The notes beneath the pieces were generated by a model, which saw only the letters and a program-made list of their open reading frames with translations, did no database searches and had not been told where the DNA came from. Shown piece by piece: positions 32,987-42,035 of a stretch of 62,257 nt of DNA. The DNA is taken from positions 1 to 62,257 of the forward strand of contig JAAWCE010000047.1 of NCBI GenBank assembly GCA_022793065.1, given 5' to 3'. This DNA comes from Lachnospiraceae bacterium (GTDB lineage Bacteria > Bacillota > Clostridia > Lachnospirales > Lachnospiraceae). The translations under genes were made by a program, and so were the position numbers. The number at the start of each line of letters is the position of its first letter. Position 1 is the stretch's first letter.

Positions 32987-35098
32987 ATGGAAATAAAGTT
33001 AGAAGACATAGAACAGTTGGAGAAAGTGCAGCGATATATTACGAATATGCGTCCTGTTTTTAACAGAAGGGCAATATTCTCAGATACCACGGAAGAATAC
33101 CTTTCTCCTATGGAGCCGAAAGCTTATGACAAGGTAACAATCAGAATCAGAACGGCAAGAAACAATGTGGACCAGGTACTTTTAGTTCATCAGGGAAAAA
33201 AGTATTTGATGATGCTGGCGGAGTCTGATAATCTGTTTGATTTTTATGCCTATGAATTGCAGTTGGGAGAAGAGAAGACATCATACTATTTTGAACTTCA
33301 TTCAGCGTCCCTGGTGGGATATTATAATACAAGGGGGCTGGTCCAGGAGGTAAATGAGTATTATAATTTTGTAGTTCTGCCGGGATTTAAGACACCAAAA
33401 TGGGCAAAGGGCGCGGTGATGTATCAGATTTATGTGGATCGTTTCTGCAATGGAGATACCACCAATGACGTGTTGACCAACGAATACTGTTATATCAATG
33501 AACCGGTGCATCGGGTGGCTGATTGGGATCGTAATCCCGCACAGATGGATGTGCGGGAATTTTATGGCGGAGATTTGCAGGGCGTATTGGATAAAATGGA
33601 TTATCTGCAGGATTTGGGCGTGGAAGTGATTTATTTTAATCCATTGTTCGTCTCTCCCTCCAACCATAAATATGATATTCAGGATTATGATTATATTGAT
33701 CCCCATTTCGGTAAAATTGTGGTGGACAAAGGAGATTTGCTTGAGGCGGGGCAGAAGGAGAACAGATACGCTTCCAGGTATATCAATCGTGTCTCTAATC
33801 ATCTGAATCTTGAGGCAAGCAACCAATTGTTTATTCGAGTGGTGGAGGAAGCGCATAGACGGGGAATTCGTATTATTTTGGACGGAGTGTTCAATCATTG
33901 CGGTTCCTTTAACAAATGGATGGACAAAGAGAGAATTTATGAGAAAGTAAAAGGATATGAGAAAGGGGCATATGTCAGCGGAGACAGCGCTTATAAGGGG
34001 TACTTTGATTTCCAGAACCAAAATAGTTGGCCCTATAATAATTCCTATGATGGGTGGTGGGGGCATAATACGTTGCCAAAGCTGAATTATGAAGGTTCTA
34101 AGGAATTATTTGACTATATGATGTACATTGGAAGAAAGTGGGTGTCCCCGCCGTTTAACGCAGATGGATGGAGGCTGGATGTGGCGGCGGATTTGGGCCA
34201 TAGCCGGGAATTTAATCACTATTTTTGGAAGAAGTTTCGTAAGGCTGTGAAGGAAGCGAATCCGGAAGCGATTATTTTGGCGGAGCATTATGGCAATACC
34301 AGAGAGTGGCTTCAGGGAGACGAATGGGATACGGTGATGAATTACGACGCTTTTATGGAGCCGGTAACATGGTTCCTGACCGGGATGGAAAAGCATAGTG
34401 ACGATTATCGGGAGGATTTGCTGGGAAATGTGGTTACGTTCTGGGGAGCAATGAGGCATCACAGTGCAAGTTTTTCATTGCCCAGTTGGCAGGTGGCAAT
34501 GAACCAGTTATCCAATCACGACCATTCCCGTTTTCTGACACGCACCAATAGGAAAGTGGGCAGAATCAGCACATTGGGGTCTTTGGCAGCAGAAGAAGGC
34601 GTCAATAAGGCTGTATTTCGGGAGGCGGTTGTCATGCAGATGACATGGGTGGGGGCGCCCACCATATATTATGGAGACGAAGCCGGTTTGTGCGGATTTA
34701 CGGACCCTGACAATCGACGCACATATCCATGGGGAAGAGAGGATCAGAAATTAATTGCTTTTCATAGGGACATTATTCGTATGCGCAGGGAACATGAAGA
34801 ATTTCGTACCGGTTCCATTATGTATTTGGATAGTGATTACAATTTTCTGTCCTATGGGCGTATGAAAAAGGAAGGGAAATGCCTTGTATTGATCAATAAT
34901 AATCAACATCTCGTTCACAGAGTCATTTCTGTATGGATGCTAGGGACCGAGAAAAGCGGAAAAATGAAGACATTGCTGTATACGGATGAAAACGGATATG
35001 CAATGGAAGGGAATGAATATGAAATCATTGCGGGTAAGATAAGAGTGGTGCTGCCAAAGACCTGCGCCATGGTTCTGAAATATATACCAAACCTGTAA
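32987..35098 (+). CDS. Intracellular GH13 alpha-glucan hydrolase (neopullulanase/maltogenic-amylase-like)
   Basis: 703 residues without a signal peptide. An N-terminal beta domain (about 1-130, CBM34-like) precedes the GH13 barrel. Conserved regions are DGVFNHCG, GWRLDVA with nucleophile Asp398, ILAEHYG with acid/base Glu433, and LSNHDHSR with Asp512. The insert DTTNDVLTNEYCYINEPVHRVADWDRNP lies in domain B. Such enzymes cleave maltodextrins, cyclodextrins or pullulan in the cytoplasm. Exact linkage preference is not visible. It is the first gene of a run that leads into a two-component cassette; the gap to the next start is 95 bp. A hairpin precedes its AAGGGG ribosome site. Confidence 0.9.
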   Translation: MEIKLEDIEQLEKVQRYITNMRPVFNRRAIFSDTTEEYLSPMEPKAYDKVTIRIRTARNNVDQVLLVHQGKKYLMMLAESDNLFDFYAYELQLGEEKTSYYFELHSASLVGYYNTRGLVQEVNEYYNFVVLPGFKTPKWAKGAVMYQIYVDRFCNGDTTNDVLTNEYCYINEPVHRVADWDRNPAQMDVREFYGGDLQGVLDKMDYLQDLGVEVIYFNPLFVSPSNHKYDIQDYDYIDPHFGKIVVDKGDLLEAGQKENRYASRYINRVSNHLNLEASNQLFIRVVEEAHRRGIRIILDGVFNHCGSFNKWMDKERIYEKVKGYEKGAYVSGDSAYKGYFDFQNQNSWPYNNSYDGWWGHNTLPKLNYEGSKELFDYMMYIGRKWVSPPFNADGWRLDVAADLGHSREFNHYFWKKFRKAVKEANPEAIILAEHYGNTREWLQGDEWDTVMNYDAFMEPVTWFLTGMEKHSDDYREDLLGNVVTFWGAMRHHSASFSLPSWQVAMNQLSNHDHSRFLTRTNRKVGRISTLGSLAAEEGVNKAVFREAVVMQMTWVGAPTIYYGDEAGLCGFTDPDNRRTYPWGREDQKLIAFHRDIIRMRREHEEFRTGSIMYLDSDYNFLSYGRMKKEGKCLVLINNNQHLVHRVISVWMLGTEKSGKMKTLLYTDENGYAMEGNEYEIIAGKIRVVLPKTCAMVLKYIPNL

Positions 35099-35193
35099 AT
35101 CCTAAGAAAAATCATGCAAAAATGATGCACCGTAAGGTTATATTAAAGGCATCAATAATAGATGCGGTTCATGGGGCGGGAAAGGAGCGGTTT

Positions 35194-36279
35194 GTGAGTC
35201 ATAAGCGGATAGGAGTAATGCTTTTATTGTGTGTGGGGATGTTCATGTGTTTTCCGGCGTTTGCAATGGCAAAAGAGGATTCTTTGGCCATGGTTCTCCA
35301 GAAGTACGCGGCATATCAGGAAGGATTTGCCGCAATCGAATCCGTGGAGGATATAGAGGAAAACGGATATGAAATAGTAGAAAACCAGTGTTTTCCTATT
35401 TTGCTGGAATCATTTTCCCAAGAGGAAGTCACATTTTTACCCATTATGGACAAGAAGTACCACAGACTGGCTGTTTTAATTGCAGACCAGGAAGGGAAAA
35501 TTTTATGTAAAACAGATCAGCTTGAGACGAACTATAAGTATCTGAGCCAGTTGGAACAGCCCACTACGGGGATTGCAGCGGTATCCTTTCGAGATTTGGA
35601 TGGGGACGGGCTTACGGATATTGTACTGATTACCAATTGCCAAAATGCCGCGGGCAAGGATTATAAGACGGGGGATGTACTGTTTCAGCGCCAGGGCTCC
35701 TTTTATCGTGATTGGAGGATATCCGATAAAATAAATCGGTTTGGTATGAATAAGAGTGCGGATTTTATTGCTGCTTATGTCCAGGACGGCAATTCCACGG
35801 AAATGTTGTATACCGCGTCCACATTGGAAGAGTTGGTAGAGAATGGATTTCAGGTGATTCCGGAGCAATGTAATACCGTTAATTTTGAGAAGCAGGGACG
35901 GCTGCGAGTGGTGCCTGGATTTATCAGGATGCGGGTATATGATATTTTTATGATATATTTGGTCAATGAGCAGGGATATATTGTATGGAGTTTCCAGCCT
36001 ATGAGAGAGTATGACAATCTGTATTCTTTAAAGGGGATTACTTGTAAGGATATGGACGGAGACGGCATGAAGGATATTGTGGTTCTTGCCAGGTATAGTT
36101 ATGCGGGGCAGGAAGGGGAACTTTTGACGGAGGTAAGGTGTTCCGTGTATTATCAAAGAACGGACGGTTTTGTGGAGGATACGGATTTCTGTGATTCCTA
36201 TCGGGGAACGGACGAAGACAAGTTGTATGAATTGGTGGAGAGCATCAGAGAATATTGGGGGTGGCCGAAAGAGGAATGA
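35194..36279 (+). CDS. Exported protein with DxDGDG (VCBS/FG-GAP-like) motifs, partner of the adjacent two-component system
   Basis: 361 residues from GTG 35194, six bases after AAAGGAG. An N-terminal signal sequence (GVMLLLCVGMFMCFPAFA, cleavage after AMA plausible) directs it outside. Two similar halves each hold a calcium-type loop: RDLDGDGLTDIVL (near 135) and KDMDGDGMKDIVVL (near 310). They are followed by beta strands, as in VCBS/FG-GAP repeats. It may sense or bind an envelope ligand. Its TGA overlaps the ATG of the response regulator by 4 bp, so the two are translated together. I do not recognise a named family. Confidence 0.72.
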   Translation: MSHKRIGVMLLLCVGMFMCFPAFAMAKEDSLAMVLQKYAAYQEGFAAIESVEDIEENGYEIVENQCFPILLESFSQEEVTFLPIMDKKYHRLAVLIADQEGKILCKTDQLETNYKYLSQLEQPTTGIAAVSFRDLDGDGLTDIVLITNCQNAAGKDYKTGDVLFQRQGSFYRDWRISDKINRFGMNKSADFIAAYVQDGNSTEMLYTASTLEELVENGFQVIPEQCNTVNFEKQGRLRVVPGFIRMRVYDIFMIYLVNEQGYIVWSFQPMREYDNLYSLKGITCKDMDGDGMKDIVVLARYSYAGQEGELLTEVRCSVYYQRTDGFVEDTDFCDSYRGTDEDKLYELVESIREYWGWPKEE

Positions 36280-36929
36280 TTAAAATACTGATTGTAGATG
36301 ATGAAAAATCCATATGCGATTTAATAGATATTAATTTATCGGCTGCAGGATATGAGTGCAAAACGGTGCAGGATGGACTGAAAGCCTTAGATTTAATTGA
36401 GGCGGAGAATTTTGATTTGATTCTGTTGGATATTATGCTGCCGGGTGCGGATGGTTATGATATTATGGAATACATCAGGCCATTAAGGATACCTGTGATT
36501 TTTATTACCGCCAAACATGAAGTAAAAGATAGGGTTAAGGGGCTTAAGCTGGGGGCGGAGGATTATCTTGTAAAACCTTTTGATGTTGTGGAGCTGGTTG
36601 CCAGAGTGGAAGTGGTATTGCGGCGCTATAACAAAACAGAAAGTATTCTTATGGCAGGGGATGTGGTGGTGGATTTGGACGCCAGGACAGTCACAAGAGC
36701 AGGACGACCGGTAGTTTTGACTAATAAAGAATATGGACTTTTAGTATTATTTATCAGCAATAAAAACATTGCCCTATTTCGCGAAAATCTCTATGAGAAG
36801 GTATGGGGGGATGAATATTTGGCGGATAGTCGGACATTGGATTTGCATGTACAGAGGCTTCGGCGAAAAATGGGCTGGGAGGATAACCTGGTGGCGGTCT
36901 ATAAGGTTGGCTACCGGTTGGAAATCTGA
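36276..36929 (+). CDS. OmpR/PhoB-family response regulator
   Basis: 217 residues. The receiver domain (1-118) has DDEKS, phosphoacceptor Asp in LLDIMLPG, FITAK and VKPF. The winged-helix DNA-binding domain (about 125-217) has the LTNKEYGLLVLF, LYEKVWGDEYLADSRTLDLHVQRLRRKM and YKVGYRLE signature. ATG 36276 overlaps the previous stop; GTG 36261 would be a longer alternative. It pairs with the kinase starting 3 bp after its stop. Target genes are unknown, but the upstream exported protein is probably part of the same signal path. Confidence 0.92.
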   Translation: MIKILIVDDEKSICDLIDINLSAAGYECKTVQDGLKALDLIEAENFDLILLDIMLPGADGYDIMEYIRPLRIPVIFITAKHEVKDRVKGLKLGAEDYLVKPFDVVELVARVEVVLRRYNKTESILMAGDVVVDLDARTVTRAGRPVVLTNKEYGLLVLFISNKNIALFRENLYEKVWGDEYLADSRTLDLHVQRLRRKMGWEDNLVAVYKVGYRLEI

Positions 36930-36931
36930 GT

Positions 36932-38368
36932 ATGAAGCTTCTATATAAAATTCTTTTTTGTACAATTATTATTATGGCGGCGGCCTTTGGCTTAAGCGGT
37001 TATCTGTTTGTGAATTTCGTATTTGAAACCGCTTTGGAACGTGAGATTGACCAGGCTTTGGACGGCAGTAATATTCTGCAGTTTGCATTTGAGACGGCTG
37101 CATTGAATGTGCCTACCAAATATAACGTATTGCAGGACATTGCGGTGGAGCAGATCGGCGCCAGATTAGAGGGGAGCGGAAGGCTTTCCGGTCGGTGTCT
37201 GCGATTGTCCGGCGAGGAAAGAAAGATATTATATGCTAGTGACGGCTTTCCGGAGGATACAGGGATGTTGATGCAGATTCCGGAGGATGCCAGAGCGTGG
37301 CAAGTGGTTCGTTATGGAGAAAATTATTATATACATACCGGTATCAGGGTAAACGCGCTGAATCGCAATCTGTATTTGGAAACGTTGGAAAATATTACGG
37401 AGATTTTTGAAGAACGTACTGTGGGGTTTTCTGTGTATCGGCAGGTTACTTTGGCTATGCTGTTGTGCAGTTCAGCAGCCATGCTGGTAATTTGTATCTG
37501 GCTGACGCAGCCGATTCGTCTGTTGACCCATGCCACTAGGAAAATGGCGGAGGGAGATTACAGTTATCGTGCGCGTCAGGTGAGCAGTGATGAATTGGGA
37601 CAACTGACAATGGATTTTAACCATATGGCAAGTGTGTTAGAGAATACTTTTGATGAATTGAAAAATGAAATCAGCGCCAGGGAGGATTTTATTGCGGCCT
37701 TTGCACATGAGCTTAAGACGCCTCTGACTTCAATTATTGGTTACGCGGATTTGCTGCGTTCCCGAAAGCTGGACGAGGAAAAGCATTTTCTGTCTTCAAA
37801 TTATATTTATACTGAAGGAAAGCGTCTGGAAAGCATGTCATTTCGTCTGTTGGATATTATTGTCACCAGGCGGGAAACCATTGATTTACAGCCCGTGGAA
37901 GCGGAGGTTTTATTCCAATATCTGGAGGATATGTTTTCAGGGAACGGAGAGCAGACGCTTCAAATCTCTTATGCGCCAGGTGTGATTTATGCGGAAGGTA
38001 ATCTGTTAAAATCGGTGCTATTAAATTTGGTGGATAATGCTTGCAAGGCTTCCCAAGAAGGCGGGATTGTGGAGGTGTCCGGAAGAGGGCAGGGAGAGAA
38101 TGGTTATATTTTTCAGGTGAAAGATTATGGCGTAGGTATTCCGGAGAATGAGCTTAAGAAGGTAACGGAAGCGTTTTATATGGTGGACAAATCCCGCTCC
38201 CGAAGCAGAAACGGCGCAGGGTTGGGGTTGGCGTTGTGTGTGGAAATCTTAAAGCTCCATGGGAGCCAATTAAACATAGAAAGTAAAGTAGGGCAAGGAA
38301 CCTGTATTAGTTTTGTGATTACTAGGGAGGGCGGACAGGGGGATACGATTGGAGAAGAGAAAATGTAA
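36932..38368 (+). CDS. Membrane sensor histidine kinase
   Basis: 478 residues. TM1 is at about 5-28 and TM2 at about 168-190, with an extracytoplasmic sensor region of about 140 residues between. HAMP (about 192-245) is followed by the DHp box AFAHELKTPLTSIIGYADLL. The HATPase has N box LVDNACKAS, DYGVGIP (G1) and GAGLGLALCVEILKLHGS (G2). It is cognate to the response regulator directly upstream. It overlaps the next gene by 20 bp. Confidence 0.92.
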   Translation: MKLLYKILFCTIIIMAAAFGLSGYLFVNFVFETALEREIDQALDGSNILQFAFETAALNVPTKYNVLQDIAVEQIGARLEGSGRLSGRCLRLSGEERKILYASDGFPEDTGMLMQIPEDARAWQVVRYGENYYIHTGIRVNALNRNLYLETLENITEIFEERTVGFSVYRQVTLAMLLCSSAAMLVICIWLTQPIRLLTHATRKMAEGDYSYRARQVSSDELGQLTMDFNHMASVLENTFDELKNEISAREDFIAAFAHELKTPLTSIIGYADLLRSRKLDEEKHFLSSNYIYTEGKRLESMSFRLLDIIVTRRETIDLQPVEAEVLFQYLEDMFSGNGEQTLQISYAPGVIYAEGNLLKSVLLNLVDNACKASQEGGIVEVSGRGQGENGYIFQVKDYGVGIPENELKKVTEAFYMVDKSRSRSRNGAGLGLALCVEILKLHGSQLNIESKVGQGTCISFVITREGGQGDTIGEEKM

Positions 38369-39191
38369 ATTGGGAAAAAGGGTCAGCTTGCTGCTGATAC
38401 CGACAGCGGCAGTTATCGTGGGTATGGCTGTGTGGGGACCGGAAGAATTGGCCAGGTATCGGGACAGAGAGATACTGAATCAGATTCGTATGCAGGAAAC
38501 GGAAACGGAGATGGAGGGGTATCGTTATTCCATGAGCAGCAATGAAAAGTTATATATTCTGTCCAAATGCCTATACTATCAGTCGTTGCCCGAAAGCGAT
38601 CAGAATACGCCTACCAGGGTGTACGGGGATTCTCAGGAATTTGCGGGAAGTTATGCGCTGGTGATGAATCGAAAGGGAGAGGACGGAAGTGAGCTGTCAG
38701 AAAGTGTGGGCATTGCATTGTGTAATAAAGGAATAGAAGAATTGAAAGAAAACAGCATCATACCTTCCGAAGTGAAGGAATTGACAGAAAATTCTTACAG
38801 CGCTGTCTTATATTCTGCCATCGACGGATTGGAACCCCGCAATAATGTACTGGTATGGAAGATTAGTTTAAGTACAGGAAAACAAAATGCTGACAAAAAA
38901 AATCGCATGTTGGATGCCTATGTGGATGCGGATACAGGTAAAATATATGAGTTTTATGTGCGAACGGCCATAAACAAATGGGAGGATGTGGACGCGGAAG
39001 AGATTGTCAAAGCCTGGGCGGAATATATGGGATTGGGGGAACCTCAGCCGTATGAAAATGTCAATCCTTTGTCGGAAACCACACCTTATTTCAGGAAGTT
39101 CAGTTTTGCGGGACCTGAAGAAAACAGTACCATTGTTACAATTGGATTTTATGAGGGTATCAATGAATTATTTCTTAAGATTTCCAGGTAA
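38349..39191 (+). CDS. Membrane-anchored extracytoplasmic protein of unknown function, last gene of the two-component cassette
   Basis: 280 residues from TTG 38349, six bases after AGGGGG and inside the end of the kinase gene. One N-terminal helix (VSLLLIPTAAVIVGMAVW) anchors an otherwise soluble protein. LDAYVDADTGKIYEFYVRTA resembles PepSY-like surface-protein segments. No enzyme motif is visible. The overlap with the kinase suggests that it regulates or is regulated by that system, for example as an accessory sensor. Function not assigned. Confidence 0.65.
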   Translation: MEKRKCKLGKRVSLLLIPTAAVIVGMAVWGPEELARYRDREILNQIRMQETETEMEGYRYSMSSNEKLYILSKCLYYQSLPESDQNTPTRVYGDSQEFAGSYALVMNRKGEDGSELSESVGIALCNKGIEELKENSIIPSEVKELTENSYSAVLYSAIDGLEPRNNVLVWKISLSTGKQNADKKNRMLDAYVDADTGKIYEFYVRTAINKWEDVDAEEIVKAWAEYMGLGEPQPYENVNPLSETTPYFRKFSFAGPEENSTIVTIGFYEGINELFLKISR

Positions 39192-39322
39192 AAAATGATA
39201 CAAGTATTATGGAAAAAAGATGAAATTAATATACAAGGTTCTAATAAACTATAAATAGCAGTGATGACATGGGGATGGAGGCTGCTGCAAGTTAAAATAT
39301 TCGGAAGATGAGGGAAGGTAAT

Positions 39323-40189
39323 ATGTACGGACAGTATGACAGGAGAAGACAGCGGGAGGTAAGATTAGTGAGGGTGAATCCTAACGGAAATGGATTGGGC
39401 AGGGGGCGCAGAGGCCGCAGGCGGAGGATGCAAAGTCGTGCTGTATTGCTGGCGTTTAGTTTGTTTTTAATCATAACATGTATGGGAGCCATGTTTTATG
39501 TAGTCAATATGGACGCCCAGGAAAGTCTGTCAGAGGGAGAGACAGATACATCCATGGTTGTGAAACAGGGGGAGAGAGGGGATGTAAAGATACCGGGCAG
39601 GGAAGAGGCTGTGCCCACTGCCATTCCAAAGGAGGCAATTTTGGTGGCAATTGACCCTGGGCACGGCGGCGTGGACGGGGGCAGCGACAGAGACGGGGTG
39701 TTGGAAAAAGAAGTGAATTTAGAAATTGCCAACCGTCTCAAAGATAAGTTGGAAGAGTTAGGCTTTGAGGTTATGATGATCAGAGAAGATAACGATACTT
39801 TCATCAATAAACAGGACAGGGCGGATAAGGCCAATCAGGCGGGCGCAGACGCCTATATCAGTATTCATCAGAACACTTATGAAGAATATGATAATGAGGT
39901 CTCCGGTATTGAAACTTATTACTGCGGGGATACGGACGGAAGCCAGGAATTTGCGCAGTTGATACATAACGGGGTAATAACGGCCACAGGAGCCAGGGAC
40001 AGGGAATTGCGGGAAACGGACGGATTGTATGTGGTGAGAGAAGCCAAGATGCCTTCCTGTCTGGTAGAAGCTTCCTATCTGACCAACAAAAAAGAAAGAG
40101 AAGCCATTGTGACGCCGGAATATCAGGATAAACTTGCCTCCGGAATGGCCGAAGGAATTTATCATTACTTTTTTGGAGAGGAACCATGA
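39323..40189 (+). CDS. N-acetylmuramoyl-L-alanine amidase (Amidase_3 family)
   Basis: 288 residues. The very basic, Arg-rich N-terminus (about 1-38) is followed by a membrane helix (about 43-62), a linker and the catalytic domain (about 110-285). The zinc site is visible as AIDPGHGGVDGG (His), KEVNLEIANRLKDKLE (Glu), YISIHQNTYE (His), and the catalytic Glu in CLVEASYLTN. It cleaves the MurNAc-L-Ala bond of peptidoglycan, outside the cell and membrane-tethered. ATG 39323 is favoured over 39308 because GAGGGAAGG lies between them. Confidence 0.9.
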   Translation: MYGQYDRRRQREVRLVRVNPNGNGLGRGRRGRRRRMQSRAVLLAFSLFLIITCMGAMFYVVNMDAQESLSEGETDTSMVVKQGERGDVKIPGREEAVPTAIPKEAILVAIDPGHGGVDGGSDRDGVLEKEVNLEIANRLKDKLEELGFEVMMIREDNDTFINKQDRADKANQAGADAYISIHQNTYEEYDNEVSGIETYYCGDTDGSQEFAQLIHNGVITATGARDRELRETDGLYVVREAKMPSCLVEASYLTNKKEREAIVTPEYQDKLASGMAEGIYHYFFGEEP

Positions 40190-40222
40190 CAAAGAATTGT
40201 CCCTAAGACAGTAAATTAATTC

Positions 40223-40250
40223 TTGATTTTTGTATGTGAAGGTGTATAAT
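40223..40250 (+). promoter_or_regulatory. Predicted promoter of the MATE exporter gene
   Basis: TTGATT (40223-40228), 16-bp spacer, TATAAT (40245-40250), 46 bp before the ATG. Confidence 0.65.
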
Positions 40251-40295
40251 GTGCAGAAGGGAAACCGGTGTTTCGGTGATCCAGGGAGGCACGTT

Positions 40296-41627
40296 ATGAA
40301 CAAAGATTTAACCGTAGGGGAACCTCAAAAAGTATTATGGCAATTTTGTATGCCATTGTTCGGCAGTATTATTTTTCAACAGCTTTATAACATTGCAGAC
40401 AGTTTCGTCGTGGGGAAGTTTGTGGGGGAAAACGCCCTGGCGGCAGTGGGGAATAGTTATGAAATCACCTTGATTTTTATTGCGTTTGCTTTTGGATGTA
40501 ATATTGGCTGCTCTGTTGTTGTGTCAAGACTCTTCGGCACAAAAGAGTATGGAGAATTGAAAACTGCGGTCTATACTTCGCTCATTGCCACAGGAATATT
40601 ATGTGGGCTGTTGATGGTATTTGGCATAGTCGGCTGTGAGCAGTTGCTGCATCTGATCAGAACGCCGGAAGAAGTCTTTGGAGATTCCATGTTATATTTG
40701 GATGTATACATATGGGGGCTGCCGTTTCTGTTTTTTTACAATGTGAGTACGGGTATTTTTTCCGCCCTGGGAGATTCTAAAACGCCTTTTTATTTCCTGG
40801 CGGCGTCCTCCCTTGCCAATATTGCCATGGACATTTTGTTTGTAAAAGGATTTCAAATGGGGGTGGGCGGCGTGGCCTGGGCAACCTTTTTATGCCAGGG
40901 AGTGAGCTGCCTTTTGGCGATGACGGTGTTATTGAAGCGATTGAAGGACATTCCTTCGGAAGGCGGAACAGTCCTGTTCTCCTGGAAGTTGTTAAGGAAA
41001 ATTGTGGTGGTGGCAATTCCCAGCATTTTGCAGCAGAGTTTTATTTCTGTGGGAAATATCATACTTCAGGGTGTGATTAATGGTTTTGGAGCAAGCGTTA
41101 TGGCGGGATATTCGGCTGCCATTAAGCTGAATAATCTGGTGATTACTTCGTTTACTACCATTGGAAACGGAATTTCTAATTTTACGTCTCAGAATGTAGG
41201 GGCAGGAAAAATAGATCGTGTCAGACAGGGATTCCGGGCGGGATGGAAACTGGTATGGATCGTATGTGTGCCGTTGATGCTGCTTTATGTTTTTGCCGGG
41301 CGGTATCTTTTGTATCTGTTTATGAAGGAGACCACGGGGACCGCTATGGAGACAGGCATTGTATTTCTGAGGATTGTGGCGCCTTTTTATTTTATAATAG
41401 CAATAAAGTTGGTGGCAGATGGTATACTTCGTGGGATGGCATTGATGGGGAGGTTTATGGCGGCTACCTTTACCGATTTGGCATTGCGGGTGATATTGGC
41501 AATTGTGCTCAGGATTCCCCTGGGAGCCGTGGGGATTTGGTGTGCCTGGCCCATGGGGTGGGTGATAGGGATGACTTTATCGGTTATTTTTTATCGTCGT
41601 TCCATTTGTGAAAATACCAATGGGTAA
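40296..41627 (+). CDS. MATE-family efflux transporter
   Basis: 443 residues and about 12 spans in two six-helix halves. Family signatures are PLFGSIIFQQLYNIADSFVVGKFVGENALAAVG near the start and the repeated IPSILQQSFISVGNIILQGVINGFGASVMAGYSAA in the second half. Such carriers export cationic drugs or metabolites with Na+ or H+. ATG 40296 follows GGGAGG. It has its own promoter and no evident partner gene. Confidence 0.93.
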   Translation: MNKDLTVGEPQKVLWQFCMPLFGSIIFQQLYNIADSFVVGKFVGENALAAVGNSYEITLIFIAFAFGCNIGCSVVVSRLFGTKEYGELKTAVYTSLIATGILCGLLMVFGIVGCEQLLHLIRTPEEVFGDSMLYLDVYIWGLPFLFFYNVSTGIFSALGDSKTPFYFLAASSLANIAMDILFVKGFQMGVGGVAWATFLCQGVSCLLAMTVLLKRLKDIPSEGGTVLFSWKLLRKIVVVAIPSILQQSFISVGNIILQGVINGFGASVMAGYSAAIKLNNLVITSFTTIGNGISNFTSQNVGAGKIDRVRQGFRAGWKLVWIVCVPLMLLYVFAGRYLLYLFMKETTGTAMETGIVFLRIVAPFYFIIAIKLVADGILRGMALMGRFMAATFTDLALRVILAIVLRIPLGAVGIWCAWPMGWVIGMTLSVIFYRRSICENTNG

Positions 41628-41673
41628 AGATAGCTTTGAAAGAAAGCCTTGTGATAACTTATGCAAATTTTTC

Positions 41674-41702
41674 TTGCATTTTGTGCACATTTATGCTACA
41701 AT
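41674..41702 (+). promoter_or_regulatory. Predicted promoter of the tRNA pair
   Basis: TTGCAT (41674-41679), 17-bp spacer, TACAAT (41697-41702), 35 bp before tRNA-Tyr. Confidence 0.7.
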
Positions 41703-41737
41703 GGCTATTGTCCGGAAGAAACAATGATGGATACTAT

Positions 41738-41819
41738 GGATGGATTCCCGAGTGGCCAAAGGGGACAGACTGTAAATCTGCTGCAGAATGCTTCGGTGGT
41801 TCGAATCCACCTCCATCCA
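41738..41819 (+). tRNA. tRNA-Tyr (anticodon GTA)
   Basis: Acceptor arms GGATGGA (41738-41744) and TCCATCC (41812-41818) with discriminator A. Anticodon GTA is at 41772-41774, with a class II long variable arm and GGTTCGAATCC T arm. CCA is not encoded. Confidence 0.96.
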
Positions 41820-41864
41820 TTTTATAATCTTCATGTAAGATTTAGGTAGAATTGCAGATAATCT

Positions 41865-41948
41865 GCTGGTATGGTGGAATAGGCAGACACAACAGACTTA
41901 AAATCTGTCGGGGGCAACTCCGTGCCGGTTCAAGTCCGGCTACCAGCA
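41865..41948 (+). tRNA. tRNA-Leu (anticodon TAA)
   Basis: Acceptor GCTGGTA (41865-41871) pairs with TACCAGC (41941-41947). Anticodon stem ACAGA/TCTGT encloses CTTAAAA with anticodon TAA at 41899-41901. There is a long variable arm, and CCA is not encoded. Confidence 0.96.
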
Positions 41949-41960
41949 CTGGATTATGAC

Positions 41961-42002
41961 AATCCAAACCCGCTTTCCAATGGGAGCGGGTTTGGATTTT
42001 TC
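41961..42002 (+). terminator. Terminator of the tRNA-Tyr/tRNA-Leu transcript
   Basis: 14-bp perfect stem AATCCAAACCCGCT (41961-41974) with AGCGGGTTTGGATT (41985-41998), then TTTCT. Confidence 0.92.
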
Positions 42003-42035
42003 TATTGGGCGTATTGGCAGTTGGGAAGTATTCTG

